Counted from the stretch's first letter, positions 27,713-38,584 are shown. The stretch is DNA of 64,000 nucleotides from Microbacterium oxydans (GCF_006540085.1 NZ_BJOG01000004.1:558001-622000), one strand, 5' to 3'. Notes: generated from the sequence alone by a model not told the origin. Numbers and translations are program-made.

Positions 27713-28296
27713 CCCACCTCACCCTCGTCCGCCACGGTCAGACCGACTGGAACCTCGCGCGGCGCATCCAGGGCTCCACCGACATCCCCCTGAACGAGAA
27801 GGGACGCGAAGACGCGCGATGGGCCGCGGAGAAGCTCGCGGCAGGAACCCATCACGCCGTGTACACGAGCCCGTTGCTGCGCGCCAAGGAGACCGCGGAG
27901 ATCATCGCGGAGCGCCTGGGGCTGGAAGTCGCCGGCGTCGTCCCCGACATCCGCGAGCGCGAGTTCGGCGATGGTGAGGGCATGCTCGTGCCCGACTACA
28001 TCGCGACGTATGGCGACTGGCACGCGGAGGTTCCTGGTGCGGAGTCGCTGCACGAGGTGGGAGAACGCGCGATCGAAGCACTGCACACGATCGCTCGCGA
28101 GGCGCGGCGTCGGTCCTCCCCGCGTGCGGAGTCGGTCATCGTCGTCGCTCATGGTGGCGTGATCCGCGCCGTGATCGACCACGTCTCCGGCGGCACTCTC
28201 CCGCGCGACGGCGAGGTGCTGCAGAACGGCTCGGCGCACCGGTTCGTCGCCGCACCGGGCTATCTCCGTCTGCTGGAGGAGACGCCCGTCCTCTGA
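27709..28296 (+). CDS. Histidine phosphatase family protein
   Basis: A 195-residue phosphoglycerate-mutase-like phosphatase: LVRHGQTDWN at residues 5-14 with the catalytic His, the Arg in SPLLRAKETAEI, the catalytic Glu in REREFGDGEG, and the second His in VAHGGVIRAV. The substrate is unknown; relatives act on sugar phosphates or nucleotides. It is translationally coupled to the sirtuin. Its stop codon abuts that of the convergent CitE-like gene with no intervening base. Confidence 0.92.
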   Translation: MTHLTLVRHGQTDWNLARRIQGSTDIPLNEKGREDARWAAEKLAAGTHHAVYTSPLLRAKETAEIIAERLGLEVAGVVPDIREREFGDGEGMLVPDYIATYGDWHAEVPGAESLHEVGERAIEALHTIAREARRRSSPRAESVIVVAHGGVIRAVIDHVSGGTLPRDGEVLQNGSAHRFVAAPGYLRLLEETPVL

Positions 28297-29103
28297 TCAG
28301 ACGGCGCGGGACACGACCGAACGCGCGTGACGGAGGACCGGCTCGTCGATCATCCGTCCATCGAACCGGAACACGCCGCGCTGCGACTCGGCCGCAGTGA
28401 GCACGGCGCGCGCCCAGGTGAGCAGCGCGTCGTCCGGACGGTACGCCGCACGGATCGTCGCCACCTGGTTCGGATGGATGCAGGCCGTCGCACGGAATCC
28501 CGAAGCGGCGGCGTCGATCGCCTCCTCCTCGAGTCCAGTGAGGTCATCGATGTCGATGTGCACGGCGTCGATGGCTGCTTTGCCGTGCGCACCGGCTTCG
28601 AGGAGGACACGCGCTCTGGCGTACCTGGCGATGTCGCGATACGCGCCGTCCGCGTTGCGCGAAGACGTGCCTCCCAGGGAGGCGACGAGATCCTCGGCCC
28701 CCCACATCAACGCGGACACCTGCGGGTGTGCGGCGATGCGGTCGGCTGCTTGGACGCCGCGGGCGGTCTCGCACAGGGCGATCAGCGAGTACCTCTCATC
28801 GAACGCCGACAAGCTGTCCGCACGCTCGGTCTTCGCCACCATCACGGTGCGGAAGTCGGTCTGAGCCAGCGCCGCGAGGTCTGCGGCGAAGGCCTCGGTG
28901 TCGGGGGCGTTGACGCGCACGACCACTCGAGAGGGGTCGACATCGGCGGCGATCACGTTCCTGCGCGCTTCGTCCTTCGCCTCCGGGAGCACCGCGTCCT
29001 CGAGATCGAGGATGATCGCATCAGCCCGCTCCGCGGCTTTCCGGAAGCGCTCCGGCCGGTCGGCAGGGCAGAACAACAGCGCCGGACCGAGGTCGAACGT
29101 CAT
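28297..29103 (-). CDS. CitE-like CoA-ester lyase (HpcH/HpaI family)
   Basis: About 268 residues, a TIM-barrel lyase of the HpcH/HpaI/CitE group. FCPADRPERFRKAAERADA (about 11-29), DLEDAV (metal site), VRVNA, MWGAEDLVASLGG and CIHPNQV are diagnostic. In M. tuberculosis the homologue in the same context (Rv2498c) was described as a beta-hydroxyacyl-CoA lyase serving leucine and itaconate breakdown; here the last step of leucine degradation, HMG-CoA cleavage, is inferred. ATG 29103 overlaps the MaoC stop (ATGA). The open frame to 30309 is antisense-like and not used. Confidence 0.9.
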   Translation of the reverse strand: MTFDLGPALLFCPADRPERFRKAAERADAIILDLEDAVLPEAKDEARRNVIAADVDPSRVVVRVNAPDTEAFAADLAALAQTDFRTVMVAKTERADSLSAFDERYSLIALCETARGVQAADRIAAHPQVSALMWGAEDLVASLGGTSSRNADGAYRDIARYARARVLLEAGAHGKAAIDAVHIDIDDLTGLEEEAIDAAASGFRATACIHPNQVATIRAAYRPDDALLTWARAVLTAAESQRGVFRFDGRMIDEPVLRHARSVVSRAV

Positions 29104-29588
29104 GCGGGGGATCCTTCCGGACGGCAGTGGACGAGCACCGAGCGGACGGCCGTGGCGACGACGGTACCGTCCTGGTTCCGGCCGGTGTGGGCGATCTTCA
29201 CGATCCCCTGCCCCGGCCGGGAGGAGGAGAGCCGCTTCTCGACGACCGTGCTCTCGGTGTAGAGGGTGTCTCCCGCGAACAGCGGATGCGGGAACGCGAC
29301 ATCGCCGAAGCCGAGCTGTGCGACGAGGGTCCCCTGCGTCAGCTGCGCGACGGACGAACCCACCATGGTGGACAGAGTCCACATCGAGTTCATCAGTCGC
29401 GCGCGGAACGGCTCCTGACCGTCGGCGAAAGCCGCATCGAGGTGCAGGGCCTGCGTGTTCATGGTGAGGGTGGTGAACAGCACGTTGTCGGCTTCGGTCG
29501 CAGTTCGTCCTGGGCGGTGCAGGTAGCGGGCGTCGGTCTCGAACTCCTCGTAGTACAGACCCCTCTGGACGACGTCGTGCGTGCTCAT
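29100..29588 (-). CDS. MaoC-family enoyl-CoA hydratase
   Basis: A 162-residue hot-dog hydratase. The catalytic-loop-like segment DALFADGQEP is not distinctive, but HPLFAGDTLYTESTVVEKR and the N-terminal GLYYEEFETDARYLHRPGRT are typical of the mycobacterial Rv2499c type. It would hydrate an enoyl-CoA, plausibly 3-methylglutaconyl-CoA, in this locus. It is coupled to citE (ATGA) and lies 9 bases after the acyl-CoA dehydrogenase. Confidence 0.88.
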   Translation of the reverse strand: MSTHDVVQRGLYYEEFETDARYLHRPGRTATEADNVLFTTLTMNTQALHLDAAFADGQEPFRARLMNSMWTLSTMVGSSVAQLTQGTLVAQLGFGDVAFPHPLFAGDTLYTESTVVEKRLSSSRPGQGIVKIAHTGRNQDGTVVATAVRSVLVHCRPEGSPA

Positions 29589-29597
29589 ACCGCCACG

Positions 29598-30746
29598 CTA
29601 CCCGGCGAGTCCGAGACCGCGGGCGATGACCAGCAGCTGCACCTCGGTCGTGCCCTCGCCGATCTCGAGGATCTTGGAGTCGCGGTAGTGCCGTGCCACG
29701 GAGAACTCGTTCATGAAGCCGTTGCCGCCGAAGATCTGCGTCGCGTCTCTCGCGTTGTCCATCGCCGCCTCGCCCGCGACCAGCTTGGCGATGGCCGCGG
29801 CTTCGGCGAACGGCTTGCCCGCGTCTCGGAGTCGTGCCGCGTGATGCCAGGCGAGGCGTGCCGTGTGCACCCGTGCGCGCATGCGGGCCAGAGTGAACTG
29901 CGCGTTCTGCCGCGTGCTCAGGGCGGCCCCGAAGATCGTGCGGCTCTTGGCGTACTCGACAGCGGCCTCCAGGCATCCTTCGGCGGCGCCGGTCGAGAGG
30001 GCCGCGATCGCGATGCGTCCTTCGTCGAGGATGCTGAGGAAGCTGCGGAAGCCGCTCCCCCGCGTACCCAACAGGTTGGAGGCGGGAACCCGTGCGCCGT
30101 CGAAGGTGAGGGGATGTGTGTCCGACGCGTTCCACCCGACCTTGTCGTACGGCGCTTCGACCGTGAACCCCGGTGTCCCGTTCGGCACGATGATGGTGGA
30201 GATCTCCTTGCGCCCATCCTCGTTCCCGGTCACCGCCGTGACCGTGACGAACCGCGTGATGGGGGTCCCGGAGTTCGTGATGAACTGCTTCGAGCCGTCG
30301 ATCACCCACTCGTCGCCGTCGAGGCGCGCCGTGGTCCTGGTCGCACCGGCATCGCTGCCGGCCTCCGGCTCCGTGAGGCCGAAGCCCGCCAGGGCTCGCC
30401 CGGCGAGCAGGTCCGGCAGCAGCTCCTGGCGCTGCTCCTCCGAACCGAAGCGGTAGATCGGCATCGCGCCGAGGCTGACCCCTGCTTCGAGCGTGATCGC
30501 GATGGACTGGTCGACGCGCGCGAGCGCCTCGATCGCGATGCCGAGTGCCATGTAGTCGCCGCCCTGTCCGCCGTACTCCTCGGGGAACGGTAGACCGAAC
30601 AATCCGAGATCGCCCATCTGGCGAACGACGTCCATCGACAGCGTGTGCGTACGATCGGCCTCGTAGGCCTGCGGTGCGACGACCGTGTCGGCGAATTCGC
30701 GCACCATGGCGGCGAGCTCGCGCTCCTCGTCGGTCAGCTCTTCCAT
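29598..30746 (-). CDS. Acyl-CoA dehydrogenase (FadE19-like)
   Basis: A 382-residue acyl-CoA dehydrogenase using FAD. Visible motifs: LTEPEAGSDAGA (FAD/substrate), FITNSG, and near the C-terminus QIFGGNGFMNEF and ILEIGEGTTEVQ. The Glu in IGEGT (about 364) is at the usual C-terminal catalytic position of medium- and short-chain enzymes, unlike human isovaleryl-CoA dehydrogenase, whose base is in an internal helix. Context suggests isovaleryl- or 2-methylbutyryl-CoA as substrate. The stop of the carboxylase lies 2 bases upstream. Confidence 0.93.
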   Translation of the reverse strand: MEELTDEERELAAMVREFADTVVAPQAYEADRTHTLSMDVVRQMGDLGLFGLPFPEEYGGQGGDYMALGIAIEALARVDQSIAITLEAGVSLGAMPIYRFGSEEQRQELLPDLLAGRALAGFGLTEPEAGSDAGATRTTARLDGDEWVIDGSKQFITNSGTPITRFVTVTAVTGNEDGRKEISTIIVPNGTPGFTVEAPYDKVGWNASDTHPLTFDGARVPASNLLGTRGSGFRSFLSILDEGRIAIAALSTGAAEGCLEAAVEYAKSRTIFGAALSTRQNAQFTLARMRARVHTARLAWHHAARLRDAGKPFAEAAAIAKLVAGEAAMDNARDATQIFGGNGFMNEFSVARHYRDSKILEIGEGTTEVQLLVIARGLGLAG

Positions 30747-30748
30747 GT

Positions 30749-32691
30749 TCAGCTCTCCTCCGTCGTCACGCGGGCGACCGGCTGGTCACGCCGCACCTGG
30801 TCGCCGACCGCGACCAGCAGATGCACCACACCGTCATGCGGTGCCAGTACCGGGTGCTCCATCTTCATCGCCTCGATCGAGACGAGGGCTTCTCCCGCGG
30901 ACACCGTGTCGCCGTCGGTCACGTGCACCGCCACGACGCTGCCCGGCATGGGGGCACGGCCCTCCGGCTCGGTCGCCGCAGCTCCCGCGTCTCGTGCGGA
31001 CAACCGGCGCTGCATCCGCTGTCGCCTGTCGAGAGGGCGCAGGCGTATCGTGCGACCTTCCTCCGCGACCCAGACCGCTCCCTCGGCATCGACTGCGGCC
31101 AGCACGCCCGCTCTGGAGGGGGAAGGAGACGCTTCATCGAGCTCGACCTCGTCGCCGTCGTCCGTGAGCGCGACGAACGGAGCATGCGGCGCGTCCTGGG
31201 TCCCCAGGCGCCACCCGGGCAGCTCACGCCACAGCGGGCTGGTGCGCACCGATGCGGGGGGATCCGAAACGGCGTCCCGCGCCGCAGCCAACTGAGACGC
31301 CGAAGGCTTCACCGTCTCGAGGGGAAGCAGGGACTCGATGAGACCGGTGTCGAGATCGCCTTCGATGACCCGCGCGTCCTGGCACAGCATCCGCAGGAAC
31401 GCGATGTTGGTCTCGACGCCCAGCACGACGGTGCTCGCGAGTGCTCGGTCCAGTCGTGCCAGTGCCGTGGCGCGGTCATCGGCGAAGGCGATCACCTTCG
31501 CGATCATCGGGTCGTAGAATCCGGTGACCTCGCTGCCGCTCTCGATGGCCGCATCCACGCGGACACCCGGCGGTGGGTCGAAGAGGAGCACCGTCCCCGT
31601 GGACGGAAGGAAGCCGCGCTCAGGGGCCTCCGCGTACACCCGAGCCTCGACCGCGTGGCCGCGCAGGCGAGGTGTGACGTCCAGGGGAAGACCCGCTGCC
31701 GCGCGGAGCTGAAGCGCGACGAGGTCGAGTCCGGTGACCTCCTCGGTGACGGGGTGCTCCACCTGGAGCCGCGTGTTCATCTCGATGAAGAAGACCTCGT
31801 CCGGCGCGTCGGCATCCACGAGGAACTCGACCGTGCCGGCCCCCACGTAGGAGACGCTCTCGGCGGCGAGCACCGCGGCGGAGAGCAGGCGCTCGCGCGT
31901 GTCGGCCGGGATCCCCGCCGACGGGGCCTCCTCGATGACCTTCTGATGCCGGCGCTGCAACGTGCACTCGCGTTCGCCGAGGGCGATGACGGTGCCGTGC
32001 ACGTCGCCGAAGACCTGTACCTCGATGTGCCGTGGTCGTCTGATCAGCCGCTCGAGGATGAGCGCGTCGTCCCCGAAAGCGGCGGACGCGACCCGGCGGG
32101 CGGAGGCGAGAGCGCCGCGGAGCCCCGCCGCGTCGGCGACGACCTCCATGCCCTTTCCCCCTCCCCCTGCGCTGGGCTTGACCAGCAGCGGATATCCGAC
32201 GGTCTCGGCCTCTTCGGCGATCTCGGCGTCGGACAGTCCCTTGGCATCGAAGCCGGGGACGACGGGGACCCCGTACCGCAGCACATGATCGCGGGCGCGG
32301 GCCTTGTCTCCCATGATCTGCAGCGCGTCGACGGAGGGACCGATGAAGACGACCCCGCTCTCCTCGCAGGCCTCGGCGAGTCCGACGCTCTCGGAGAGGA
32401 AGCCGTAGCCGGGGTGGATGGCCTGCGCACCGGTGGCGCGCGCCGCGGCGATGACGGCGTCGATGTCGAGGTAGGAGTCGGCAGCGGGCGCTGGCCCGAT
32501 CCGCACGGCCAGATCGGCCTCGCGGACATGAGGGCTCGTCGCATCGGCGTCGCTGTAGACGGCGACGCTGCGGATGCCGAGCGCCCGCAGCGTGCGGATC
32601 ACCCTACGGGCGATCTCCCCGCGGTTGGCGACGAGGACGGTGTGGAAAAGGACGTCGGACGACGTCGGTGTCGGATTCATGGACAAAGCAC

Positions 32692-32695
<4 letters not shown>
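30749..32695 (-). CDS. Acyl-CoA carboxylase biotin carboxylase/BCCP subunit (MCC alpha)
   Basis: About 648 residues: biotin carboxylase with N-terminal ATP-grasp fold ([39 protein letters not shown]), a linker, and a C-terminal biotinyl domain with the biotin-Lys motif [10 protein letters not shown]. This is the AccA1 type that pairs with AccD1 as 3-methylcrotonyl-CoA carboxylase. GTG 32695 overlaps the carboxyltransferase stop as GTGA; ATG 32680 (MNPTPTSS) is a shorter alternative without a clear ribosome site. A long upstream open frame to 33736 is antisense-like. Confidence 0.93.
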
Positions 32696-34245
<1,550 letters not shown>

Positions 34246-34308
34246 CGTGATGTCCTCCTCGACCCACGTCCGCCCTGGGCCGAACCCTGGCGCGGTGCAT
34301 GCACTTTC

Positions 34309-34326
34309 GGTTAGTGTTCACTAACC
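34309..34326. promoter_or_regulatory. Probable TetR operator in the carboxylase/tetR divergent region
   Basis: GGTTAGTG (34309-34316), TT, CACTAACC (34319-34326) is a perfect 8-base inverted repeat in the 112-base gap between the divergent genes. A weaker related sequence (GGTTAGCGAGGATTAACT, starting 34338) runs to just before the tetR start and may be a second site. Confidence 0.65.
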
Positions 34327-34357
34327 CGTTGATTCAGGTTAGCGAGGATTAACTGAG

Positions 34358-34966
34358 ATGACAAGCCCGGTCACCGCCCGAGACCGCGCCAAGGCCGAAC
34401 GGTCCGATGCGATCCTGCACGCCGCAGCGCGACTGTTCGCCGCGCGCGGGTACAGCGGCGTGAGCCTGGAGGACATCGGCGCTGCCGTCGGTGTGTCCGG
34501 CCCGGCCGTCTATCGTCATTTCGCCGGTAAGCAGGCTCTGCTGGGAGCGGTCCTCGTCAAAGTCAGTCAGGACCTCATCCACGGCGGACGCCGCGTCGCT
34601 GACGAAGCCCCGACGCCCGACGCGCGGATGCGTGCCCTGATCGAGTTCCACGTGGACTTCGCCCTGGGTAACGCCGAGGTGATCCAGGTGCAGGACCGCG
34701 ATGTCGCGTTCCTGTCCGATGCCGACCGCGCCGAGGTACGCCGCCTGCAACGCGCCTACATCGAATTGTGGATGGCGGCCCTGGCTCCGTTGCATCGAGG
34801 CGGCACGGACGGCGCCGATCCGGACGAGCTGCGTCTGCGCGTGCAGGCCTGCTTCGGACTCATCAACTCCACGCCGCACAGCACGCGTGCGGCGGCCAGA
34901 CGGCACTCCGCCACCGCGACCGTGTTGATCGCGATGGCGGATGCTGCCGTGCGCGCGACTAGCTGA
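34358..34966 (+). CDS. TetR/AcrR family regulator
   Basis: A 202-residue TetR regulator: N-terminal helix-turn-helix (DAILHAAARLFAARGYSGVSLEDIGAAVGVSGPAVYRHFAGK, about 18-59) and an all-helical ligand domain with LIEFHVDFALGNAEVIQVQDRD. It is the counterpart of Rv2506 in mycobacteria and probably represses the divergent operon, with an acyl-CoA as ligand (inference). Its 3' end overlaps the convergent E2 gene by 8 bases. Confidence 0.93.
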   Translation: MTSPVTARDRAKAERSDAILHAAARLFAARGYSGVSLEDIGAAVGVSGPAVYRHFAGKQALLGAVLVKVSQDLIHGGRRVADEAPTPDARMRALIEFHVDFALGNAEVIQVQDRDVAFLSDADRAEVRRLQRAYIELWMAALAPLHRGGTDGADPDELRLRVQACFGLINSTPHSTRAAARRHSATATVLIAMADAAVRATS

Positions 34967-36323
34967 GGAGCATCGCCCGCCCCGGCTCCTCGAGGAGGTC
35001 GGCCACATCCTTCAGGAACCGGGCGCCCTCCGCGCCGTCGACCATCCGGTGGTCGAAAGAGAGACTGAGGGTCATCAGCTGCCGCAGCGCGATCTCGCCC
35101 CGGTGTTCCCAGGGCTGACGGCGTACCGCGCCCACGGCCAGGATCCCGGACTGACCGGGGGGAAGGATCGGCGTACCGGCATCGACACCGAACACGCCGA
35201 TGTTGGAGATCGAGAAGGTGCCGCCCGCGAGCACTGCCGGCGAGGTCTTCCCCGAACGCGCGACCTCGGCGAGGGACTTCACGGCGTCCGCGAGTTCGGT
35301 GAGTGTCAGCCGCTCGGCATCTCTGATCATGGGGACGATCAGTCCGCGCTCCGTCGCCGCCGCGATCCCGAGATCGACGTAGTTGTGCTGGACGATCTCG
35401 CCGGCGGCCTCATCCCAACGCGAGTTGAGGCCAGGAGTCCTCCCGAGAGCGAGGCAGACCGCCTTCGCCACCACGGCGAGCGGCCCGATCCGATGTGCGC
35501 TCAGCGATCGATCTTCGCGGAGACTCGACAGCAGATCCATGGTCGCGGTCACGTCGACGGTATGGAAGACGGTGACGTGCGGGGCCGTGAAGGCGCTCTG
35601 GACCATCGCCGCCGCCGTATGCTTGCGCACTCCGCGGATGGGGATCCGGGTCTCGCGCTCCTCGCCGGCGAGTGCGGCAGGGCTGGCCGGAAGTGCAGCG
35701 GACGACGTGGAATGCACGCCGCCGCCGGCGCGATCGTGCACGCCGACGCGTTCCGCATAGGCGTCGACATCGTTGCGGGTGATGAGGCGGTCGCCCACTT
35801 CTGCCGCAACCAGCACGAGATCGATGCCGAGCCTCTTCGCGTGGGCGCGCACCGGGGGCGTCGAGCGTGGGCGCTCGATCACGGCGTCGACGGCTGACGG
35901 AGCAGCGTCGTGCGGTGCCGCCTCGAGAACGGCCGTGTCGATGGTGGCCGGAGCGGACGCGCCGATCCTCCGTGCCCGCCGCGCTGGTCGCCCTGAGCTC
36001 GTGGGCGCGGCGCCGTACCCCACCAGGTTCGGCTCGGCCTTCTCCCCAGGCTCCGAGGAGGGCGACGGGGCCGCCGGCTCCTCCCCCACGACATCGAAGG
36101 CGATCAGAGGAGCACCGACGGCGATGGTCTGTCCTGCTTCCGCGTGCAACGTCGAGACGATGCCCTCGTAGGGCGAGGGCAGCTCGACGACCGCTTTCGC
36201 GGTCTCGACTTCTGCGAGCGTCTGGTTGAGAGTGACGCTGTCGCCGGGAGCGACGAGCCAGGTCACGACCTCGGCTTCTGTCAGTCCTTCCCCGAGGTCG
36301 GGAAGGCGGAACTCCGCGATCAT
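34959..36323 (-). CDS. Branched-chain 2-oxoacid dehydrogenase E2 (dihydrolipoyl acyltransferase)
   Basis: A 454-residue E2: one N-terminal lipoyl domain (EVETAKAVVELPSPYEG with the lipoyl Lys, about 39-57), a linker, a peripheral subunit-binding domain (RAHAKRLGIDLVLVAAEVGD) and a catalytic acyltransferase domain with LSFDHRMVDGAEG (HxxxDG). It transfers the branched acyl group to CoA. Third in the operon E1 alpha, E1 beta, E2, with ATGA overlap at the start. No E3 (lipoamide dehydrogenase) is in the window. Confidence 0.94.
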   Translation of the reverse strand: MIAEFRLPDLGEGLTEAEVVTWLVAPGDSVTLNQTLAEVETAKAVVELPSPYEGIVSTLHAEAGQTIAVGAPLIAFDVVGEEPAAPSPSSEPGEKAEPNLVGYGAAPTSSGRPARRARRIGASAPATIDTAVLEAAPHDAAPSAVDAVIERPRSTPPVRAHAKRLGIDLVLVAAEVGDRLITRNDVDAYAERVGVHDRAGGGVHSTSSAALPASPAALAGEERETRIPIRGVRKHTAAAMVQSAFTAPHVTVFHTVDVTATMDLLSSLREDRSLSAHRIGPLAVVAKAVCLALGRTPGLNSRWDEAAGEIVQHNYVDLGIAAATERGLIVPMIRDAERLTLTELADAVKSLAEVARSGKTSPAVLAGGTFSISNIGVFGVDAGTPILPPGQSGILAVGAVRRQPWEHRGEIALRQLMTLSLSFDHRMVDGAEGARFLKDVADLLEEPGRAMLLS

Positions 36324-37336
36324 GCCTCTGCTCCCGTCAGGCTGTTCGGCCGGTCCAATACCCGGTCGACGGCGTCGAGCAGTCGATCCAGGTCCGGGAG
36401 GTGGTACTTCTCGAGCTTCGCGGGCGGGTAGGGGATGTCGTGGCCGGTGACCCGCAGTGGAGCCGACTCAAGGTACTCGAAACAGCGCTCCGTGATGCTC
36501 GCGATCACTTCCGCGGCCACTCCCGCTTCCCGCGACGCCTCGTGAGCGACCACGACGCGGCCCGTCTTCCGCACCGAAGCCGCGACGGAGTCATAGTCGA
36601 CGGGCGAGAGGGAACGGAGATCGATGACCTCGAGCGACGTTCCCTCATCCGCCGCGGCGTCCGCTGCCTGCAGCGCGGTGGACACCATGGCGCCGTACGT
36701 GATGAGGGTCGCATCCGTCCCGGTCCGCACCACGCGCGCGAGACCCATCGGCGGCGCGTCGGCCAGCGGGGCTTCGAGGTCGACCTCGCCCTTGTGGTGG
36801 TACAGCCGCTTCGGCTCGAAGAAGATCACGGGGTCGTCGGAGGCGATGGCCTGTCGCAGGCTTCGATACGCGTCCTCCGGGTTCGAGACCGCGATCACGC
36901 GCAGTCCTGCCGTGTGCACGAAGTAGGCCTCCGGAGACTCCGAGTGATGCTCGGCAGCGCCGATGCCGCCCGCCCACGGGATCCGGATGGTGATGGGCAT
37001 CTTCACCCGGCCCTGAGTGCGGTAGTGCAGCTTCGCGACCTGAGCGACGATCTGATCGAAGGCGGGATACACGAAGCCGTCGAACTGGATCTCGACGACG
37101 GGTCGGTAGCCGCGGAATGCGAGGCCCACCGCCGTGCCGACGATTCCGGACTCGGCGAGCGGCGTGTCGATCACGCGCGCAGCGCCGAACTCGTCGAGCA
37201 GTCCGTCGGTGATGCGGAAGACGCCTCCCAGCTTGCCGATGTCCTCCCCGAGCAGCACGACCTTGTCGTCATCGCGCATCGCCTGGCGGAGACCGGCTCC
37301 GAGGGCCTTCCCGAGAGTCAGCTCGGTCATGGTCAC
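36320..37336 (-). CDS. Branched-chain 2-oxoacid dehydrogenase E1 beta
   Basis: A 338-residue transketolase-like E1 beta subunit, with TPP-domain features ALGAGLRQAMRDDDKVVLLGEDIG near the N-terminus, MPITIRIPWAGGIGAAEHHSESPE, and the C-terminal transketolase domain (GVAAEVIASITERCFEYLESAP). It pairs with E1 alpha to decarboxylate branched-chain 2-oxoacids. GTG 37336 overlaps the alpha stop as GTGA. Confidence 0.94.
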   Translation of the reverse strand: MTMTELTLGKALGAGLRQAMRDDDKVVLLGEDIGKLGGVFRITDGLLDEFGAARVIDTPLAESGIVGTAVGLAFRGYRPVVEIQFDGFVYPAFDQIVAQVAKLHYRTQGRVKMPITIRIPWAGGIGAAEHHSESPEAYFVHTAGLRVIAVSNPEDAYRSLRQAIASDDPVIFFEPKRLYHHKGEVDLEAPLADAPPMGLARVVRTGTDATLITYGAMVSTALQAADAAADEGTSLEVIDLRSLSPVDYDSVAASVRKTGRVVVAHEASREAGVAAEVIASITERCFEYLESAPLRVTGHDIPYPPAKLEKYHLPDLDRLLDAVDRVLDRPNSLTGAEA

Positions 37337-38448
37337 ACCTCGCTCTCGAAGGTGGCGAGGTACGAGGCGTACTCATCGCGCTGTCGCTCGAGTCCGGTGT
37401 GCGGCTCCGCGTAGACGCCGTCGAACACGGCGAGTGCCGGCCGTGTGACCATGCCGAGGCACGCGGCACGCATCTCCTTGGCGACGAGATCGGCTGCGGA
37501 CTGGGTCTCGGCGACGTGCTCTTCGGCGAGCTCCCCGCTGGCGCGCAGGTGTGCCTCCAACCGCGCGATCGGATCGCGGCGGCGCCAGGAATCCAGTTCC
37601 TCCTGGTCGCGGTAGCGGGTCGGATCGTCGGCCGTGGTGTGCGGACCCATGCGATAAGTGACGGCTTCGATGTAGGCGGGGCCCTTGCCGGACCGCGCGT
37701 GGTCGAGAGCCCAGCGCATGGCCGCCATGCAGGCGAGCACGTCGTTGCCGTCCACCCGCAGGCTGGGGATGCCGAATCCTGGCGCCCTTCCCGCGATCGG
37801 ATACTGCGACTGCACGGCGACCGGCTCGGAGATCGCCCAGTGGTTGTTCTGGCATACGAAGACGACCGGCGCCTGGTACGACGCGGCGAAGATCATCGCC
37901 TCGTTCACGTCACCCTGGCTGGTGGCTCCGTCACCGAAGTAGGTCACCGCCACCTCGTCAGCGCCGTCGTGCTGGATGCCGAGCGCGTAGCCGACCGCGT
38001 GCAGTGTCTGCGCTCCGATGATGATCTGCAAGGGAGCGACACCGAGGTCGGCGGGATCGTGAGCCGCACCTTCCTCACCGCGCCACATGCGCACGTAGTC
38101 TCCGGGCTCCGCGCCCCGCGCATAGATGACTCCGGTCTCCCGGTAGCTGGGGAACACGAAGTCCTCGGGAGCGAGGGCACGGGCCGTCCCGATCTGCGTC
38201 GCTTCCTGTCCCTGGCAGGGCGCCCAGAGTCCGAGCTGTCCCTGGCGCTGAAGCGCGACACCCTCGGCATCGATGCGGCGGAGGATGACCATGTCCCGGA
38301 GCAGAGAACGCAGCTGCTCGGCATCGACGTCGGCGACGAACGGGTCCAGCCGGGGGTTCGGGATGCGGCTTCCGTCGGGGTTCAGGAGGCGCTCCGAGAG
38401 CTCCAGATCCTGTGCCGTGTCTGCGATGGGCGTGGCCTGCGGTGACAT
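37333..38448 (-). CDS. Branched-chain 2-oxoacid dehydrogenase E1 alpha
   Basis: About 371 residues. The TPP-binding motif GDGATSQGDVNEAMIFAA followed by CQNNHWAIS is clear, and DMVILRRIDAEGVALQRQGQ and YRMGPHTTADDPTRY mark the family. It forms E1 with the next gene. ATG 38448 (MSPQATPI) is preceded by AGGAGGACGACG, and the frame's extension to 38556 runs into the regulatory region. It is divergent from an Lrp-type gene, with palindromes between them. Confidence 0.93.
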   Translation of the reverse strand: MSPQATPIADTAQDLELSERLLNPDGSRIPNPRLDPFVADVDAEQLRSLLRDMVILRRIDAEGVALQRQGQLGLWAPCQGQEATQIGTARALAPEDFVFPSYRETGVIYARGAEPGDYVRMWRGEEGAAHDPADLGVAPLQIIIGAQTLHAVGYALGIQHDGADEVAVTYFGDGATSQGDVNEAMIFAASYQAPVVFVCQNNHWAISEPVAVQSQYPIAGRAPGFGIPSLRVDGNDVLACMAAMRWALDHARSGKGPAYIEAVTYRMGPHTTADDPTRYRDQEELDSWRRRDPIARLEAHLRASGELAEEHVAETQSAADLVAKEMRAACLGMVTRPALAVFDGVYAEPHTGLERQRDEYASYLATFESEV

Positions 38449-38546
38449 CGTCGTCCTCCTCGTCCTCGGCGGCCCTCGTGAGGCTCCGCGCACTGATGCC
38501 AGCGTCATCACCGGCATGGTCTGAGAGTACGTCCGGTCAACACCTC

Positions 38547-38584
38547 GCTCAAGCATTCCAAGAGCGCTTGAGCATGTTGCTCAA
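38547..38584. promoter_or_regulatory. Nested palindromes, probable Lrp-type operator
   Basis: GCTCAAGC (38547-38554) and GCTTGAGC (38566-38573) form an inverted repeat. TTGAGCA (38568-38574), TGT, TGCTCAA (38578-38584) is a second perfect palindrome sharing the middle half-site. Three half-sites on about the same helical face, spaced roughly 10-20 bases, are typical of Lrp/AsnC binding in the 171-base gap between lrp and the E1 alpha gene. Confidence 0.65.
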
